Of a stretch of DNA of 64,000 nucleotides, positions 19,879 through 29,319 are shown piece after piece (positions within the stretch are counted from its first letter, which is position 1; each line of letters begins with the position of its first letter). The notes under the pieces were generated by a model. That model made no database searches. It was given only the letters and a program-made list of their open reading frames with translations, and was not told the origin of the DNA. The stretch is from UTCFX2 sp963726375 (lineage in GTDB: Bacteria > Chloroflexota > Anaerolineae > Anaerolineales > UBA4823). The stretch lies in the NCBI GenBank assembly GCA_963726375.1, contig CAVSCE010000011.1, positions 62,001 through 126,000 of the forward strand, read 5' to 3'. Made by a program: the position numbers and the translations under genes.

Positions 19879-20760
19879 CTAAGTGGATTGAACCTTCCCG
19901 GCTGCCCGGGCGCGATCCAACACCCGCCTCGCAGATCTGATCATTGGAGCGTCGATCATTTTTCCTTCGAGAGCAAACGCGCCGACGCCGGCCTGTTGGT
20001 GAGCAGTGTATTCCTGCATCAGTTTCGATGCAAATTCGATGGATTCATCGGATGGTGTGAAGGCGCGTTGAACCGGCTCAACCTGGCTCGGGTGGATGAT
20101 CTGTTTCCCTGTAAAGCCCAATTGCGCTCCGTCTTGCGCTTCCCGGAAAAGTCCTTCCGGATCGTGGAAATCGACGAAAACCATATCGATCGCCTGCAGC
20201 CCGTATGCTGCGGCGTGAGTTACCACAGCACTGCGGGCAAAAAAGACTTCCAGTGCATCGCGAGTGCGGGTCGCGCCGATATCTCCCGCGAAATCATCCG
20301 CCCCAAAGATGATCCCCTCCAGCCGGGGATCGGCAGTAACGATTTCAATCAGGTTCAGGATTGCCCGGGCGCTTTCCACAATCGCCAGGATAGGGATCTC
20401 CCCGATCGTCCGACCGCAGCTTTGCTCGTATTCGGCGACAAGCCCGCTGGCCCAGCGGATTTGTTCGCCATTCTCTACTTTCGGGATCACAATTGCATCT
20501 GGATTTCCTGAAAGGACCGCGAGAAGGTCAGCCTGTTCAAACCCGCTTCCGACCGCGTTGATCCGAGCCAGCCGCTCAGACCGGCCGAAATCCATGCTTC
20601 GAAGCGCCTCCGTTGTGGTCTCTCGCGCCTGCAGTTTACGGTTTAGGGCGACGGCGTCTTCGAGATCCAGGCAGACGCAGTCCACGTCAAGTGATGCAGC
20701 CTTCGTGATTTTACGCAGATCATCGCCTGGCATATACAGCAGTGCCCGTCGAGCTCTCAT
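19879..20760 (-). CDS. HpcH/HpaI aldolase / CitE-like CoA-ester lyase
   Basis: A 293-residue CitE superfamily protein, relatives of which cleave citryl-CoA, malyl-CoA or citramalyl-CoA. The start RALLYMPGDD, the metal-ligand segment CLDLEDAVALNRK, the PKVENGEQ motif, GADDFAGDIGATRTRD and the C-terminal GKQIIHPSQVEPVQ are all family motifs. It heads the thiolase/OB-fold group with 61 bp to the thiolase start, so a shared acyl-CoA pathway is likely. GGAGGGT precedes ATG 20760. Substrate is unknown. Confidence 0.9.
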   Translation of the reverse strand: MRARRALLYMPGDDLRKITKAASLDVDCVCLDLEDAVALNRKLQARETTTEALRSMDFGRSERLARINAVGSGFEQADLLAVLSGNPDAIVIPKVENGEQIRWASGLVAEYEQSCGRTIGEIPILAIVESARAILNLIEIVTADPRLEGIIFGADDFAGDIGATRTRDALEVFFARSAVVTHAAAYGLQAIDMVFVDFHDPEGLFREAQDGAQLGFTGKQIIHPSQVEPVQRAFTPSDESIEFASKLMQEYTAHQQAGVGAFALEGKMIDAPMIRSARRVLDRARAAGKVQST

Positions 20761-20802
20761 TTCACCCTCCTTCCGATTGCTCTGCTTTTGATATTATGAT
20801 GC

Positions 20803-20836
20803 AAAACCCCAGGGATTTCAACATTCCCTGGGGTTT
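20803..20836 (-). terminator. Rho-independent terminator after tatC
   Basis: A perfect 12-bp stem, AAACCCCAGGGA at 20804-20815 and its complement at 20825-20836, encloses a 9-base loop. On the minus strand it ends in TTTT. It lies about 125 bp after the tatC stop and ahead of the citE-like start. Confidence 0.75.
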
Positions 20837-20961
20837 GATTTCATGTTTACGATCTTCTCAGCCATCTCTGATCCCTGACCGGAATGCGGGCGGCTGAACT
20901 GGCCAACAATGAAGGTTTTGCCGGATGAAGGAAGGCGAAAGCAGTCCATATTAAAAAATGG

Positions 20962-21843
20962 TCATTCAGGCGCTTTGGGCTGGGCAATCTTAGCCAGAAA
21001 AATGCTGAAGAAGAAAAGGATGATCATCGGGCCCATTACCAGCATCATGTTGACCGGATCTACGGTCGGTGTGATCAGGGCGGCGGCAACGGCAATGATC
21101 ACAATCGCAAGCCGCCACTGCTTCATCAGGCCTGCTGCGCTGACCAGGCCTAATTTCGCAAAAATAAATATCACCAGCGGAAATTCAAAAGCAATCCCAA
21201 TCCAGAATAAGATTTGGGTCACAAATTTGACATAGGAGGACGGCCGCGGGATCGTTTTTATCCCCATGAAATTGATCAGGAAAGGGATCGCAGTCGGGAG
21301 CAGGACAAAATATGCAAAAGCCATCCCGCCGATAAAGAACAGGGTCGCGATCGGGATCGCAAAAAGACCGGCGATACGGGCGCGGCGGCCGAGGCCGGGT
21401 GCGATGAAAAGCCAGACCTCGAGGGCGATATATGGAAATGAAATCGCAAAACCAGTCAGCAGCGCCACCCGCATTACTGTTCCGATCGGTTCTGTGACCT
21501 CGATCGCGACGAGCGATTCCATCCCACCCTCGAGCGGAGCGGCCAAAAATGTAAGAATTTGCTCGAAAAAAAGGAAGGATAACCCGGCTGCAATCAGCAG
21601 CGCCATCACAGCGCGAAAAAGATGTTTGCGCAATGCATCGAGATGAACAAGCAGCTCCTGCGGATGATCAATGGCTTTATTGAGTGCATCTCCAACTGGC
21701 GCATCTTCGATATCTTCGGTGAAGAAAGCGCGCACTTCGGCAATCTTATTCTGGATTGCTTGAAAAAATCGACGGAAAAACCAGGCAATAAATCGGAATG
21801 GGGCGGAAATAATGCGCCAGATGAGTTTGAATATATTGCGCAT
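20962..21843 (-). CDS. tatC: Sec-independent protein translocase TatC
   Basis: TatC forms the receptor core of the twin-arginine translocase in the cytoplasmic membrane. The 293-residue protein has an unusual amphipathic N-terminal extension of about 60 residues, then six predicted membrane helices with the conserved LLVHLDALRKHLFRAV (the family's E-L-R-x-R/K cytosolic motif, here with His and Asp), PYIALEVWLFIAPGL and FGIAFEFPLV-type segments (IGIAFEFPLVIFI with the conserved Glu). It follows tatB by about 10 bp. Confidence 0.95.
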   Translation of the reverse strand: MRNIFKLIWRIISAPFRFIAWFFRRFFQAIQNKIAEVRAFFTEDIEDAPVGDALNKAIDHPQELLVHLDALRKHLFRAVMALLIAAGLSFLFFEQILTFLAAPLEGGMESLVAIEVTEPIGTVMRVALLTGFAISFPYIALEVWLFIAPGLGRRARIAGLFAIPIATLFFIGGMAFAYFVLLPTAIPFLINFMGIKTIPRPSSYVKFVTQILFWIGIAFEFPLVIFIFAKLGLVSAAGLMKQWRLAIVIIAVAAALITPTVDPVNMMLVMGPMIILFFFSIFLAKIAQPKAPE

Positions 21844-21852
21844 AGGTTGGGG

Positions 21853-22408
21853 TTAAATGTCGGGAGAATTTTCACCAGGCAGCGCTGAGTCAGGAGCGGT
21901 ATTTTCAGTCTCTGGCATCGGCGGCTGCTCGGGAGCTGGCGAGATGGATTCAGGCTTCGGTTCTGGAACTGTGGGTAAATCTACGGGGAGGATTGGAGGT
22001 GTTGTCCAGGCCGAAAGCCCCTGGTTTACCTCGCTGCTGACTTTATTCAGATCTTTGTTAAGATCCGTATTGACTTTCTGGATATCTTTGCTGAGATCGG
22101 CATTGACCTTATTTAAAATCATTTCTGAGGTCCGTTTGGATTTTTCCAAGCTCGTTCACATCGCTGCTGAGCTTCTTCAACTCTTCGGCTTGTTCGTCCA
22201 ATCCGGCTTCGCGGATCAGCTTGTTTGGCAGGTAGCGGATATCCTTTGATGTCTGCTGTACAGCCCGCCATGTTGGCGACATTACAATTTTTCGGAGAAA
22301 AACACCCATGGTCCGGCCGGTTTTTACCATATCCTTTGGACCCATTACGATCAAGGCAATGATAAGGATAAAAATGAGTTCGAGTGGTCCGACGCCTAGA
22401 AAATCCAT
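21853..22408 (-). CDS. tatB: TatB/TatA-type translocase subunit with Pro-rich tail (frame break near 22114)
   Basis: The N-terminus MDFLGVGPLELIFILIIALIVMGP is the membrane helix and hinge of TatA/TatB, followed by an amphipathic helix and a charged coiled region. The first frame stops after DLRNDFK, but one base removed from AAATAAGG (near 22114) joins it smoothly to KVNADLSKDIQKVNTDLNKDLNKV and a Pro/Glu-rich tail, giving about 184 residues. A separate overlapping gene is the alternative, but the matching heptad pattern and the many other +1 breaks favour one protein. Confidence 0.8.
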
Positions 22409-22417
22409 CTGCTTCCC

Positions 22418-22846
22418 TTACCTCTTAAGCGCGGTTTGGATCTCGGATTGATGCGCTGCAAGGCTGCCCAGGACACCGTTGACAAATCGAGGCGTACTGT
22501 CTGAGCCGTATGTTTTTGCAAGCTCTACCGCTTCATTAATCGCCACTTTTAATGGTGTTTTTTCATACACAGCAAATTCCCATAATGCGATCCGCAAGAT
22601 GTTCCGATCGATAATTGCGACCTGATCGAGCGGCCATTCCGGGGCATGTGCGGCGATAAACCGGTCGAGTATTTCTGACATCGGGTTGACTCCAAACACA
22701 ATCTGGCGGGCGAACTCGATCAGCTCTGGTTCCAGGTCAGCTTCCTTGGTCCTTTCTTCCATTACCTCACCAGGGAGATGTCCGGCAACATCGATCTCAT
22801 ACAGCGCCTGGAGTGCAATGCTGCGTGCCCTGGTGCGCGGCTTCAT
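22418..22846 (-). CDS. nusB: Transcription antitermination factor NusB
   Basis: A 142-residue NusB, which binds boxA RNA with S10 during rRNA antitermination. The N-terminal RTRARSIALQALYEIDVA and the C-terminal LKVAINEAVELAKTYGSDSTPRFVNGVLGSL are the conserved RNA- and S10-facing helices. It lies between asp23 and tatB with short gaps, in one minus-strand operon. Confidence 0.96.
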   Translation of the reverse strand: MKPRTRARSIALQALYEIDVAGHLPGEVMEERTKEADLEPELIEFARQIVFGVNPMSEILDRFIAAHAPEWPLDQVAIIDRNILRIALWEFAVYEKTPLKVAINEAVELAKTYGSDSTPRFVNGVLGSLAAHQSEIQTALKR

Positions 22847-22852
22847 CGTCTT

Positions 22853-23257
22853 TTACGCCTCGGCGGTTCCTACAAGATTCGAACTGTTTTCGTAGTCGAT
22901 GTCCTCAATATGTATGTTGATCCGACCAACCTGCATTCCGACCATCTCTGAGATTGCCCGGCACACTTCGTACTGCACCTCACGGCTGACATCCCGGATA
23001 TTCAAATCCTGTTTCAAGATGATGTGAAGGTCGATCGTAACCACATCCTCTTTTATTTCGATGGCTACGCCCTCGCCAACTCCGCGCTGGAACAGGCGGT
23101 TGACGCTCGCAGGTAGTGTGCTCATGCGACTGACTCCAGGCACATTCAGAGTGGTGAGTCGGGCTATCGTTAAAAGCACTTCTGGAGCGACAGTCGTTTT
23201 TCCCTGCGAATCGTACATCGCTTCCGTTTGAATCGGTTGATTTTCCTGGCTGTTCAA
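22853..23257 (-). CDS. Asp23/Gls24 family envelope stress protein
   Basis: A 134-residue Asp23/YqhY-type protein: TTVAPEVLLTIARLTTLNVPGVSRM is the conserved core start, and EIKEDVVTIDLHIILKQDLNIRDVSREVQYEV the second half. In Firmicutes this family sits next to accBC and nusB, as it does beside nusB here. Function is linked to envelope or lipid homeostasis. The gap to nusB is only 6 bp. Confidence 0.93.
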   Translation of the reverse strand: MNSQENQPIQTEAMYDSQGKTTVAPEVLLTIARLTTLNVPGVSRMSTLPASVNRLFQRGVGEGVAIEIKEDVVTIDLHIILKQDLNIRDVSREVQYEVCRAISEMVGMQVGRINIHIEDIDYENSSNLVGTAEA

Positions 23258-23285
23258 TCTACCTCCAGTACATTCATCATCCTGT

Positions 23286-24033
23286 TTACATCATCATCAT
23301 GCCGCCGTCAACGCTGAGCACGTGACCTGTAATATAGGCGGCTTCATCCGATGCCAGGAAGGCGACTGCGTAGGCAATCTCCTCTGGCTGACCCCAGCGC
23401 CCAACAGGGATCATTTTCATCATCGTTTCCTTCAGCTCCGCCGGAAGGTCTTCGGTCAGCGTTGTCGGTACAAAACCCGGGGCGACTACATTTACAGTGA
23501 TCCCGCGAGAAGCCACTTCACGCGCGAGGGCCTTGCTCATCCCAATCAAGCCGGCTTTTGAGGCGGAGTAGTTGGTCTGTCCAGCCTGACCGGCAAGGCC
23601 TGAAACCGAGGAGATATTCACTATCCGCCCGAAACGCTGTTTCATCATTGGCTTGATCGCGGCTTTACAGCAGTTCCATGCGCCTTTTAAATTGACATCC
23701 AGGACATAATCCCAATCGGCTTCGCTCATCCGCAGGATAAGCGTATCGCGGGTCACGCCGGCGTTATTCACCAGGATGTCCACGCGTGCCAAATTCGGCG
23801 ATCGTCAGGTCGATCAGGCGCTGAGCTGACTGGTGGTCCGATACATCGGTGGGGATTGAAATCGTGCGCTGACCGCAGTTTGATGTAATTTGAGCAGCTG
23901 CGGCATCACCTTCGCCTTCCAAACGGTCTGCAATGACGATGTGCGCACCGCGTTCCGCCAGGGCACAGGCGATTGCTTGGCCAATTCCGCGCCGCCCACC
24001 TGTAACTACTGCCACCTTGTTCTCAAAACCCAT
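23286..24033 (-). CDS. fabG: 3-oxoacyl-ACP reductase (frame break near 23790)
   Basis: FabG reduces 3-ketoacyl-ACP in fatty-acid elongation. Start ATG 24033 has GGAGG upstream. The N-terminal frame has the NADPH motif VTGGRRGIGQAIA; after a +1 break near 23790 (ATTTGGCACGCGTGG, one extra A) the second frame supplies DILVNNAGVTRD, NISSVSGLAG, the catalytic YSASKAG and the C-terminal ITGHVLSVDGGMMM. The corrected protein is about 248 residues, normal for SDR family FabG. A TATAAT-type -10 lies at 24075-24080 on the minus strand. Confidence 0.94.
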
Positions 24034-24087
24034 CGTTTTCCTCCGAACCTGCATCCATATCCTAAGCGTTGCCCATTATACCGCGGT

Positions 24088-24366
24088 TTATTCTTTATCG
24101 TCCTGTTCGCCTTCCGCCTTCACTTCTGCCGTGCCGCTGGCTGGCGTTTGAGCCGTGCGTGCGGATAGATACCTGGATAATCCAGCATAACCATAATTCA
24201 ACGCTGCCAGGATTAACAGAAGCACCCAAACCGGCAGAGCATCCTCCGAGTGGCCGCGGTCGAAGAAACCGCTGAAATCTGGAGCGAAGATCCATAAAGC
24301 GATTCCACCTATAAGAAACAGGGTCCCGAAAAATGTGCCGGTGATCGTTCCTGATGCGTTCTTCAT
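24088..24366 (-). CDS. Small two-helix membrane protein
   Basis: A 92-residue protein of unknown family. Two membrane segments are visible, about residues 8-28 (TFFGTLFLIGGIALWIF) and 47-65 (PVWVLLLILAALNYGYAGL), followed by an acidic tail. Its ATG (24366) overlaps the TGA of the phosphoesterase gene in a TGATG arrangement, so the two are translationally coupled. Confidence 0.7.
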   Translation of the reverse strand: MKNASGTITGTFFGTLFLIGGIALWIFAPDFSGFFDRGHSEDALPVWVLLLILAALNYGYAGLSRYLSARTAQTPASGTAEVKAEGEQDDKE

Positions 24367-25231
24367 CACGTTTGATATCCTTTCCAATCGAAGAGAGCTT
24401 CAGCCGAGTCCCAACAGGAGTCAGGGATCGGCATATCAGCAGGAGAGCCGGCTTCTGCGGCGAGGCAGCGAGCCAGGTGCAGGAATTCTCGGCTCACATC
24501 ATGGCCTGTTTGGATGCTCAGAAGGAAAGATCTGGCCAGCGGGCCGCCGGATGCCAAAGCCCCGCTGGTTTCGAATTGCTTCGCAGTTTGCCGGATATCA
24601 TAGCGCAGCTTGTGATGCTTCACCTTCCAGTTGTTTCCATTCCATTCAAGAATCGCATATTGCGCGCCGACATATCCGTTCAGCGGGCAGCAAACAGCAC
24701 CAGGATTCAGGATCTGCCTGCCGCTCTGTTCGGATTTCCAGGGCACATGGGTGTGCCCACAGATCAATACTGTTTCATCAGTTTCCGCCAATGCTTTGTC
24801 CAGCTCGCCTGATTTCGGGTCTGGGTGCAGGCCCTCGAAAGGGCTGGATGGAGAGCCATGGACGACCCGGATCGAAGTCGTTCCATCGATCTCGATGCGC
24901 AATTGTTCGGGCAAACCAGCCAGGTAATCAGCGTATCCCGATCCAGCCGGGAATGGTCCCAGCGCAGAACGGCGAATTGGTGCAGAGTTCGCCAGGAGAG
25001 TGGTGTTTTTTCGCAATCAAACCGCCGGAGTGCGATTTCACCATTCCCGGTTATGCACCAGCCGTTCAGCGACCGCTGCACCTGAATGCATTCTACTGCA
25101 TTCGGTCCGGCTGTGTAATCGCCCGCCAGGATCCAGCCGTCGACGCTCTTGCTGCCAATATCATCCAGCACAGCTTCGAGCGCCGGTAGATTGCCGTGGA
25201 TATCGGAAAGAACAGCAAGGCGGATCGTCAT
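24366..25231 (-). CDS. Calcineurin-like metallophosphoesterase, YfcE/MJ0936 type (frame break near 24930)
   Basis: The N-terminal frame carries the metal motifs LAVLSDIHGNLPALEAVL, AGDYTAGP and GNGE. The second frame carries VVHGSP, CGHTHVP and ILNPGAVCCP. They join if one T is restored in TGATTACC near 24930 (a -1 break), giving about 288 residues with all metal ligands in order. The family hydrolyses phosphodiesters or phosphoproteins; the substrate is unknown. Confidence 0.88.
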
Positions 25232-25241
25232 ACTGTCCGGT

Positions 25242-27563
25242 TCAAGGCGCGATTAAGAACCGTGAATCCAGAGCCTGGATCAAGATCTCAAAGGGCGACC
25301 CATCATCGAAAGTCCCGGAAAACCGCCAGACAGGCTGCACATAAGGCGGCTGCAAATTCTTGGTAATTTCTGGGTCGCGAGGGTCGGAGGTGGCATATGC
25401 CAGCTCGATCGCCGTGATGGTCGCTTTCTTCCTGGCGCCGGCGGATCCGGTTTCTTTGATGACGAGCGGCGTGATGCTCTGGGGGACATACCCGCTCAGA
25501 TCTTCCATACCCTGAGCAGGATTAATGACGTTCGCGTGGATGATGGGAGCCCCTGAAGGTGACTGCTGGTCCGGGATCAAGTATCCTTCTACAACAACCG
25601 GATCGCCAGGGCCGAACGCGTTCTGATCGATTGAGCCTGCCCCTGACTGATCGAGAAAAAACTGCTCGCCGTTATGGCTCGTGAATTTCACAGCATCCAG
25701 CCCATTTATCGTCTCCAGCTCATATCGTCCCAGCCATGCCTGATTTTTCAACCCCGGATAGACGGGTTCAATCCGCTCTGCGTTGAGGACAGGGATATTA
25801 TGCGATGATCCCACGATGCTACCCCAGGTTCGGACAGGCAGGTTGTGAAACGCTTCGATCCCTTCCAACCCCGGCCCTTCCAGCCTGACCTCACCCAGAT
25901 CGGAGCCGTCCTGACCTGGATCTATTTTAAGGATGACTTCTGCGGTAGTCGATCCGTCCGGGTATTGGTGAAAAACGATCTGCGGAAGTCCGAGCAGCGC
26001 TTCCAACCACCTGTTGCCCTGCCCCGCTTGAACAGCAGCCGGATCGGACGCCGCCGAGGTGGTGCCTTCGCTCAGGTCCAGCTCAAAAAAACCGGGACCA
26101 CCGACCCATTCGCTGCCCCTGGTTGGGTTCGAGATAGCAGACCAGTCCAGGGTGAGCTGCGGTCCTTCGATCACGACACCGCTGACTGCAAGCGGTTGAC
26201 CTTCAGGTATGTCTGCAGGCAAGTCGGGCAGAAGATAGGTCATTCCATCCGAATCCAGCTGAGCCTGACCTTCCTGGCGGTTGATCGTTCCAGTGATGGT
26301 TTGGCTGGGAAATGCAGAGCGCTGCCAGCCGTCGACTTGAAGGAAGCGACTGCCCTTCGACTCCTCAACAAAATGGCCCCAGACCTGCACAAATGAGTTG
26401 GTTTCGGCGGCTTTTTCCATCCCCTGGGTGCTGCCTTTTAACTCGAAGCCGTCAAACAAGACGAGCGGCACGCCGCCTTCTGCCGATGGATAGAGCTGCA
26501 GGCTGCCAAAAAGCTCAACAGACTCGTCAAGAGGATAGGTGCGCAGCCAAGTCCGCTCGTCTGAAGGAAAAGCCGTTCGTGTTGAAAAATGCATCCCGAT
26601 GGATGTCTGCATGGCAGCGGCTGTCTCCCAGGCCTGCCTGGCGCTCAAGATCGGGAACCTTCCAATCTCTTCCACCTGGATGGGATGATAGTCAAGCCGG
26701 AGGAGCTCGCCGTCAGAGCCGACCCGCGCCTCGCCCTGGTAATTGCCCGGCCGATAAAGCAGGGGGATCTCGTTTAGCAGCTGGACGATATGCTCAACCT
26801 TGCGGCTCCGTCTCTGAGAGCCGGATTTGGTAAGGAAAATCGAGCAGATCACGGCTGGACAAAAAGCTTTCCAGGCTGCCGGTCGCCGCTTCTGGCAGGC
26901 AGGGTGGTTGGCAGTCGGGCTGCTCGAAAATTGCTGGATTTTTTGATTCAAAAATGAAGAGCGCGGCGATCCGAAAAAAGTAACTTTCTGCAAGCCGTCC
27001 CATACCAGATAATGATTTTCATCGCCCTGTTGGTTGGGAAGAAAATATACAGACCCTTGAACGCCGAGCTGTGCAGCAGACGTCCGGGCGGTTTCGACAG
27101 TGACAGGCTCCCAGGCTGCTTGGCGGAAGAGGGCTGCGTCGGGGAGATTTTCCGGAAAAGTCGCCTCAAGGCTGAAATCGACGTCCGGTTGGATTGCCAG
27201 GGCGTAGACCTTTCTGAGCGCTGGCAAAGTCGGGGGCATAACCGCTGGATATGCGCTGACTGGAGAAGCCATTTGAGCCGGCTCGCTGACCAGGAGCGAT
27301 CCTGTTGGCTGGCTGGATTCTGGCAAGTCTGTGATTGGCGCCTCCATGGACGTCAGACTGCCGAACAACCAGGCAAGCCCGATCAGCAAGGCAAGAACCA
27401 ATCCGCCCAAACCAAGCCACCATCCGATGTTATTCTTACTCTTGATTATTCCGCCAGGTGGGTGGGATGTACCCTCGTAGAGCGCCATCAATTGGTTTTC
27501 CAGCTCGCTCTCGAACTGCGGGTCGGGTTGGACGCTCCTGTTCGAGCGGGTCAAGCCCGACAT
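25242..27563 (-). CDS. Single-pass membrane protein with large extracytoplasmic part
   Basis: A protein of about 773 residues, not assigned to a family. A short cytoplasmic N-terminus (FESELENQLMALYEG) is followed by one membrane helix (WWLGLGGLVLALLIGLAWLFGSL, in two parts, about residues 45-67) and some 700 extracytoplasmic residues. The outer part contains repeated beta-rich OB-like segments (VVVEGYLIPDQ, LAVSGVVIEGPQL, VWGHFVEES). Between about 26970 and 26800 the natural reading lies in another frame (ALFIFESKNPAIFEQP, SLESFLSSRDLLDFPYQIRL), so there is a -1 break in a T-run near 26970 and a compensating +1 near 26800. It may be the membrane partner of the sigma-like gene it overlaps. 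Confidence 0.65.
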   Translation of the reverse strand: MSGLTRSNRSVQPDPQFESELENQLMALYEGTSHPPGGIIKSKNNIGWWLGLGGLVLALLIGLAWLFGSLTSMEAPITDLPESSQPTGSLLVSEPAQMASPVSAYPAVMPPTLPALRKVYALAIQPDVDFSLEATFPENLPDAALFRQAAWEPVTVETARTSAAQLGVQGSVYFLPNQQGDENHYLVWDGLQKVTFFGSPRSSFLNQKIQQFSSSPTANHPACQKRRPAAWKAFCPAVICSIFLTKSGSQRRSRKVEHIVQLLNEIPLLYRPGNYQGEARVGSDGELLRLDYHPIQVEEIGRFPILSARQAWETAAAMQTSIGMHFSTRTAFPSDERTWLRTYPLDESVELFGSLQLYPSAEGGVPLVLFDGFELKGSTQGMEKAAETNSFVQVWGHFVEESKGSRFLQVDGWQRSAFPSQTITGTINRQEGQAQLDSDGMTYLLPDLPADIPEGQPLAVSGVVIEGPQLTLDWSAISNPTRGSEWVGGPGFFELDLSEGTTSAASDPAAVQAGQGNRWLEALLGLPQIVFHQYPDGSTTAEVILKIDPGQDGSDLGEVRLEGPGLEGIEAFHNLPVRTWGSIVGSSHNIPVLNAERIEPVYPGLKNQAWLGRYELETINGLDAVKFTSHNGEQFFLDQSGAGSIDQNAFGPGDPVVVEGYLIPDQQSPSGAPIIHANVINPAQGMEDLSGYVPQSITPLVIKETGSAGARKKATITAIELAYATSDPRDPEITKNLQPPYVQPVWRFSGTFDDGSPFEILIQALDSRFLIAP

Positions 27564-27903
27564 CCTGCCGGTCCTCACTCCTGAAATCAGGCACCTGGAT
27601 TGTGCTGCCTGGGATTTTCGCCGCAGCTTGCTCGCCAGCAATCGCAAAGAGCCAGGTTTTAAAGTCGGGGCAGCTTTGGGAAGCCCGAATCCCTTTCAAC
27701 GCTGCAATAAAAGTTTGGGCTGTTAACTCCTGGGCTGTACCAGCCTCTCTGGTTATTGAAACCATCGCTCGATAAAGCGGTTGGTAATAGCGGTGATACA
27801 ACTCTGCAAAAGCAGCTGGATCATCGATTGCCAGCTGACTGAGCTCCTCGTCGCTTGCGGAGAGCAGCTCGATCAGCGCAAAAGGCTTATTTCTCATAGA
27901 CAT
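27436..27903 (-). CDS. Sigma-70 region 2-like protein without region 4
   Basis: Residues 25-110 look like region 2 of an ECF sigma factor (AFAELYHRYYQPLYRAMVSI, AQELTAQTFIAALKGI, FKTWLFAIAGEQAA). The part that should hold the region 4 helix-turn-helix is absent; instead the frame runs on for about 50 low-complexity residues. It overlaps the following membrane-protein gene by 128 bp. A single +1 break near 27530 would fuse the two, giving a sigma-like domain joined to a membrane anchor. ATG 27903 has AAAGGA upstream. Confidence 0.6.
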   Translation of the reverse strand: MSMRNKPFALIELLSASDEELSQLAIDDPAAFAELYHRYYQPLYRAMVSITREAGTAQELTAQTFIAALKGIRASQSCPDFKTWLFAIAGEQAAAKIPGSTIQVPDFRSEDRQDVGLDPLEQERPTRPAVRERAGKPIDGALRGYIPPTWRNNQE

Positions 27904-28032
27904 CCGGGTTATCCTTTCAGAAGTCGCCGCCTTTGGGCACATCTGTTCGAACCAGGTTCATTCCATTTCTCAAGGGCAACGTGTGCAGATTGCCAGGGTA
28001 TTCTGGGAGAATTATACGAGATTCTCACCTTA

Positions 28033-28084
28033 AAAAACAAAGCGCAGCAGGATTGCTTCACGACTGGCAAACCTGCTGCGCTTT
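28033..28084 (-). terminator. Rho-independent terminator after the SH3 lipoprotein gene
   Basis: A 13-bp stem, AAAGCGCAGCAGG at 28039-28051 with its complement at 28072-28084, is followed on the minus strand by GTTTTTTAA. It sits 13 bp past the stop at 28098. Confidence 0.9.
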
Positions 28085-28097
28085 TGGATCGATATAC

Positions 28098-29038
28098 TCA
28101 GTCGCAGCAACCCGGATAGTTCTTGCAGTATTTATTGATGTTCACGCTTGTCAGAGGCGGGCATTGATTTTTCTTGCAGGGGTTCTTCCAATTGTTCGTA
28201 CAATTGTTGATCTTTATGATGGGAGGGTTGCAGCCCCACCACTTCACAGGATTGACGCAAACTTTCTTGACCGGCTGGCATTTCGTAACCTTGCAGCAGT
28301 TGTTCCAGCCGGTGCAGTTATTCCATTTATAGTCCCACGAATCGCAGCAGCCGGTTGTGTTGCAGGGCGGGTAAGGGTTGTAGTATGGGTAGTAGGGGTA
28401 GTATGAGTTATATGGGTAGTAGTTCGAAGTGGTGTTGTTTACGGGCACAGCGGTCGATTCGACGACAGGGACAGTGCTCGTATCTCCCTGGACGGATGTG
28501 GATTCTTCCCAGACCCAGCAAAAGGCATCCGGATCGGTCGGGTGCAGGATCAGCCACCAATCTTTTTCGGCGTCCTGTCCGTAGACATAAGAGGTTGTCC
28601 CTTCCAGGAACCACCCCACAACCGCGTACTCGGGTCCTGGACCCTGGCGGCAGTTGCTGGTCATGTCGGCATAAATGACCGGGTACTTCGCTGCAGGCGG
28701 CGCGGTTGTCGCAGTCGCCTGCGGGACCGCGGTGTACGTTGGCAGCGGGGTCGATGTCGGTAGAGGTGTCGAAGTTGGCAGCGGAGTTGAGGTCGGTAGG
28801 GGTGCGGCTGTCGCGGCTTCCTGGGCGGGAGGCAGCTGTTCAAGCAAGACGACTTTCTCCGCCACCTTTGTTTCGATGGCGATCTGAACCAGCGTTGCAG
28901 CAACGGCTGTGTTTATTTCAGCCTGAACATCTACCATCGGTCGGGCGGCGAGGACCGGTGAGCAGGCGCTGAGCAAATCCCCCCAATCAAACTTAAAAGA
29001 GCTAGCATGATGAGATATTTGTTTGGTTGATTCTTCAT
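28098..29038 (-). CDS. Lipoprotein with SH3b domain and Cys/Asn-rich tail (frame break in G-run near 28980)
   Basis: GGAGGAGTAAA precedes ATG 29038. The first 20 residues are hydrophobic (YLIMLALLSLIGG), and restoring one G in a run of six near 28980 joins them to DLLSACSPVLAA, a proper lipobox with Cys. Then come a linker of four PLPTST repeats, a bacterial SH3 domain (NCRQGPGPEYAVVGWF, DWWLILHP) and a Tyr/Pro patch (YYPYYPYYNPYPP). The last 85 residues carry 15 Cys, several as CC pairs, with many Asn and Trp. I do not recognise this tail. About 313 residues after correction, secreted and lipid-anchored. Confidence 0.78.
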
Positions 29039-29130
29039 TTTACTCCTCCATATTCACAAGTGCATCTTATACTATCATTATTGCAGAAAAAAACGCTTCT
29101 GTCACGTATGATTTTATGGTTTTTAGATTA

Positions 29131-29162
29131 AAAAAATCCAGCTGCACCGAAAGTGCAGCTGG
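29131..29162 (-). terminator. Second rho-independent terminator upstream of the SH3 lipoprotein gene
   Basis: A 10-bp stem (CCAGCTGCAC at 29138-29147, complement at 29153-29162) with loop CGAAA is followed on the minus strand by seven T. It lies about 60 bp beyond the terminator at 29225 and isolates the lipoprotein gene from transcripts arriving from the right. Confidence 0.88.
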
Positions 29163-29224
29163 CGGGATAATGTCACACAGAAAAATATTGAAGCGGCTGC
29201 TGTTGAGCGAGTGAGGCCAGTCAG

Positions 29225-29264
29225 GAAAAATAAAAAGCCACGGGGTATGGGGCGCACCCGTGGC
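29225..29264 (-). terminator. Rho-independent terminator of the short-peptide unit
   Basis: GCCACGGG (29237-29244) pairs with CCCGTGGC (29257-29264) around a 12-base loop; on the minus strand the stem is followed by TTTTTATTTTT. It closes the small transcription unit that begins at the promoter near 29450. Confidence 0.88.
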
Positions 29265-29319
29265 CGCTGAGTCTCAACGACGGTGTATCACTTCGCCTGC
29301 GAAGACAGCCTTTACCCCT

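Noticed and set aside
21853..22149. A separate overlapping gene after tatB.
   Set aside because: Its start codon would be TTG without a ribosome site, and its coiled region continues the tatB helix after removing one base.
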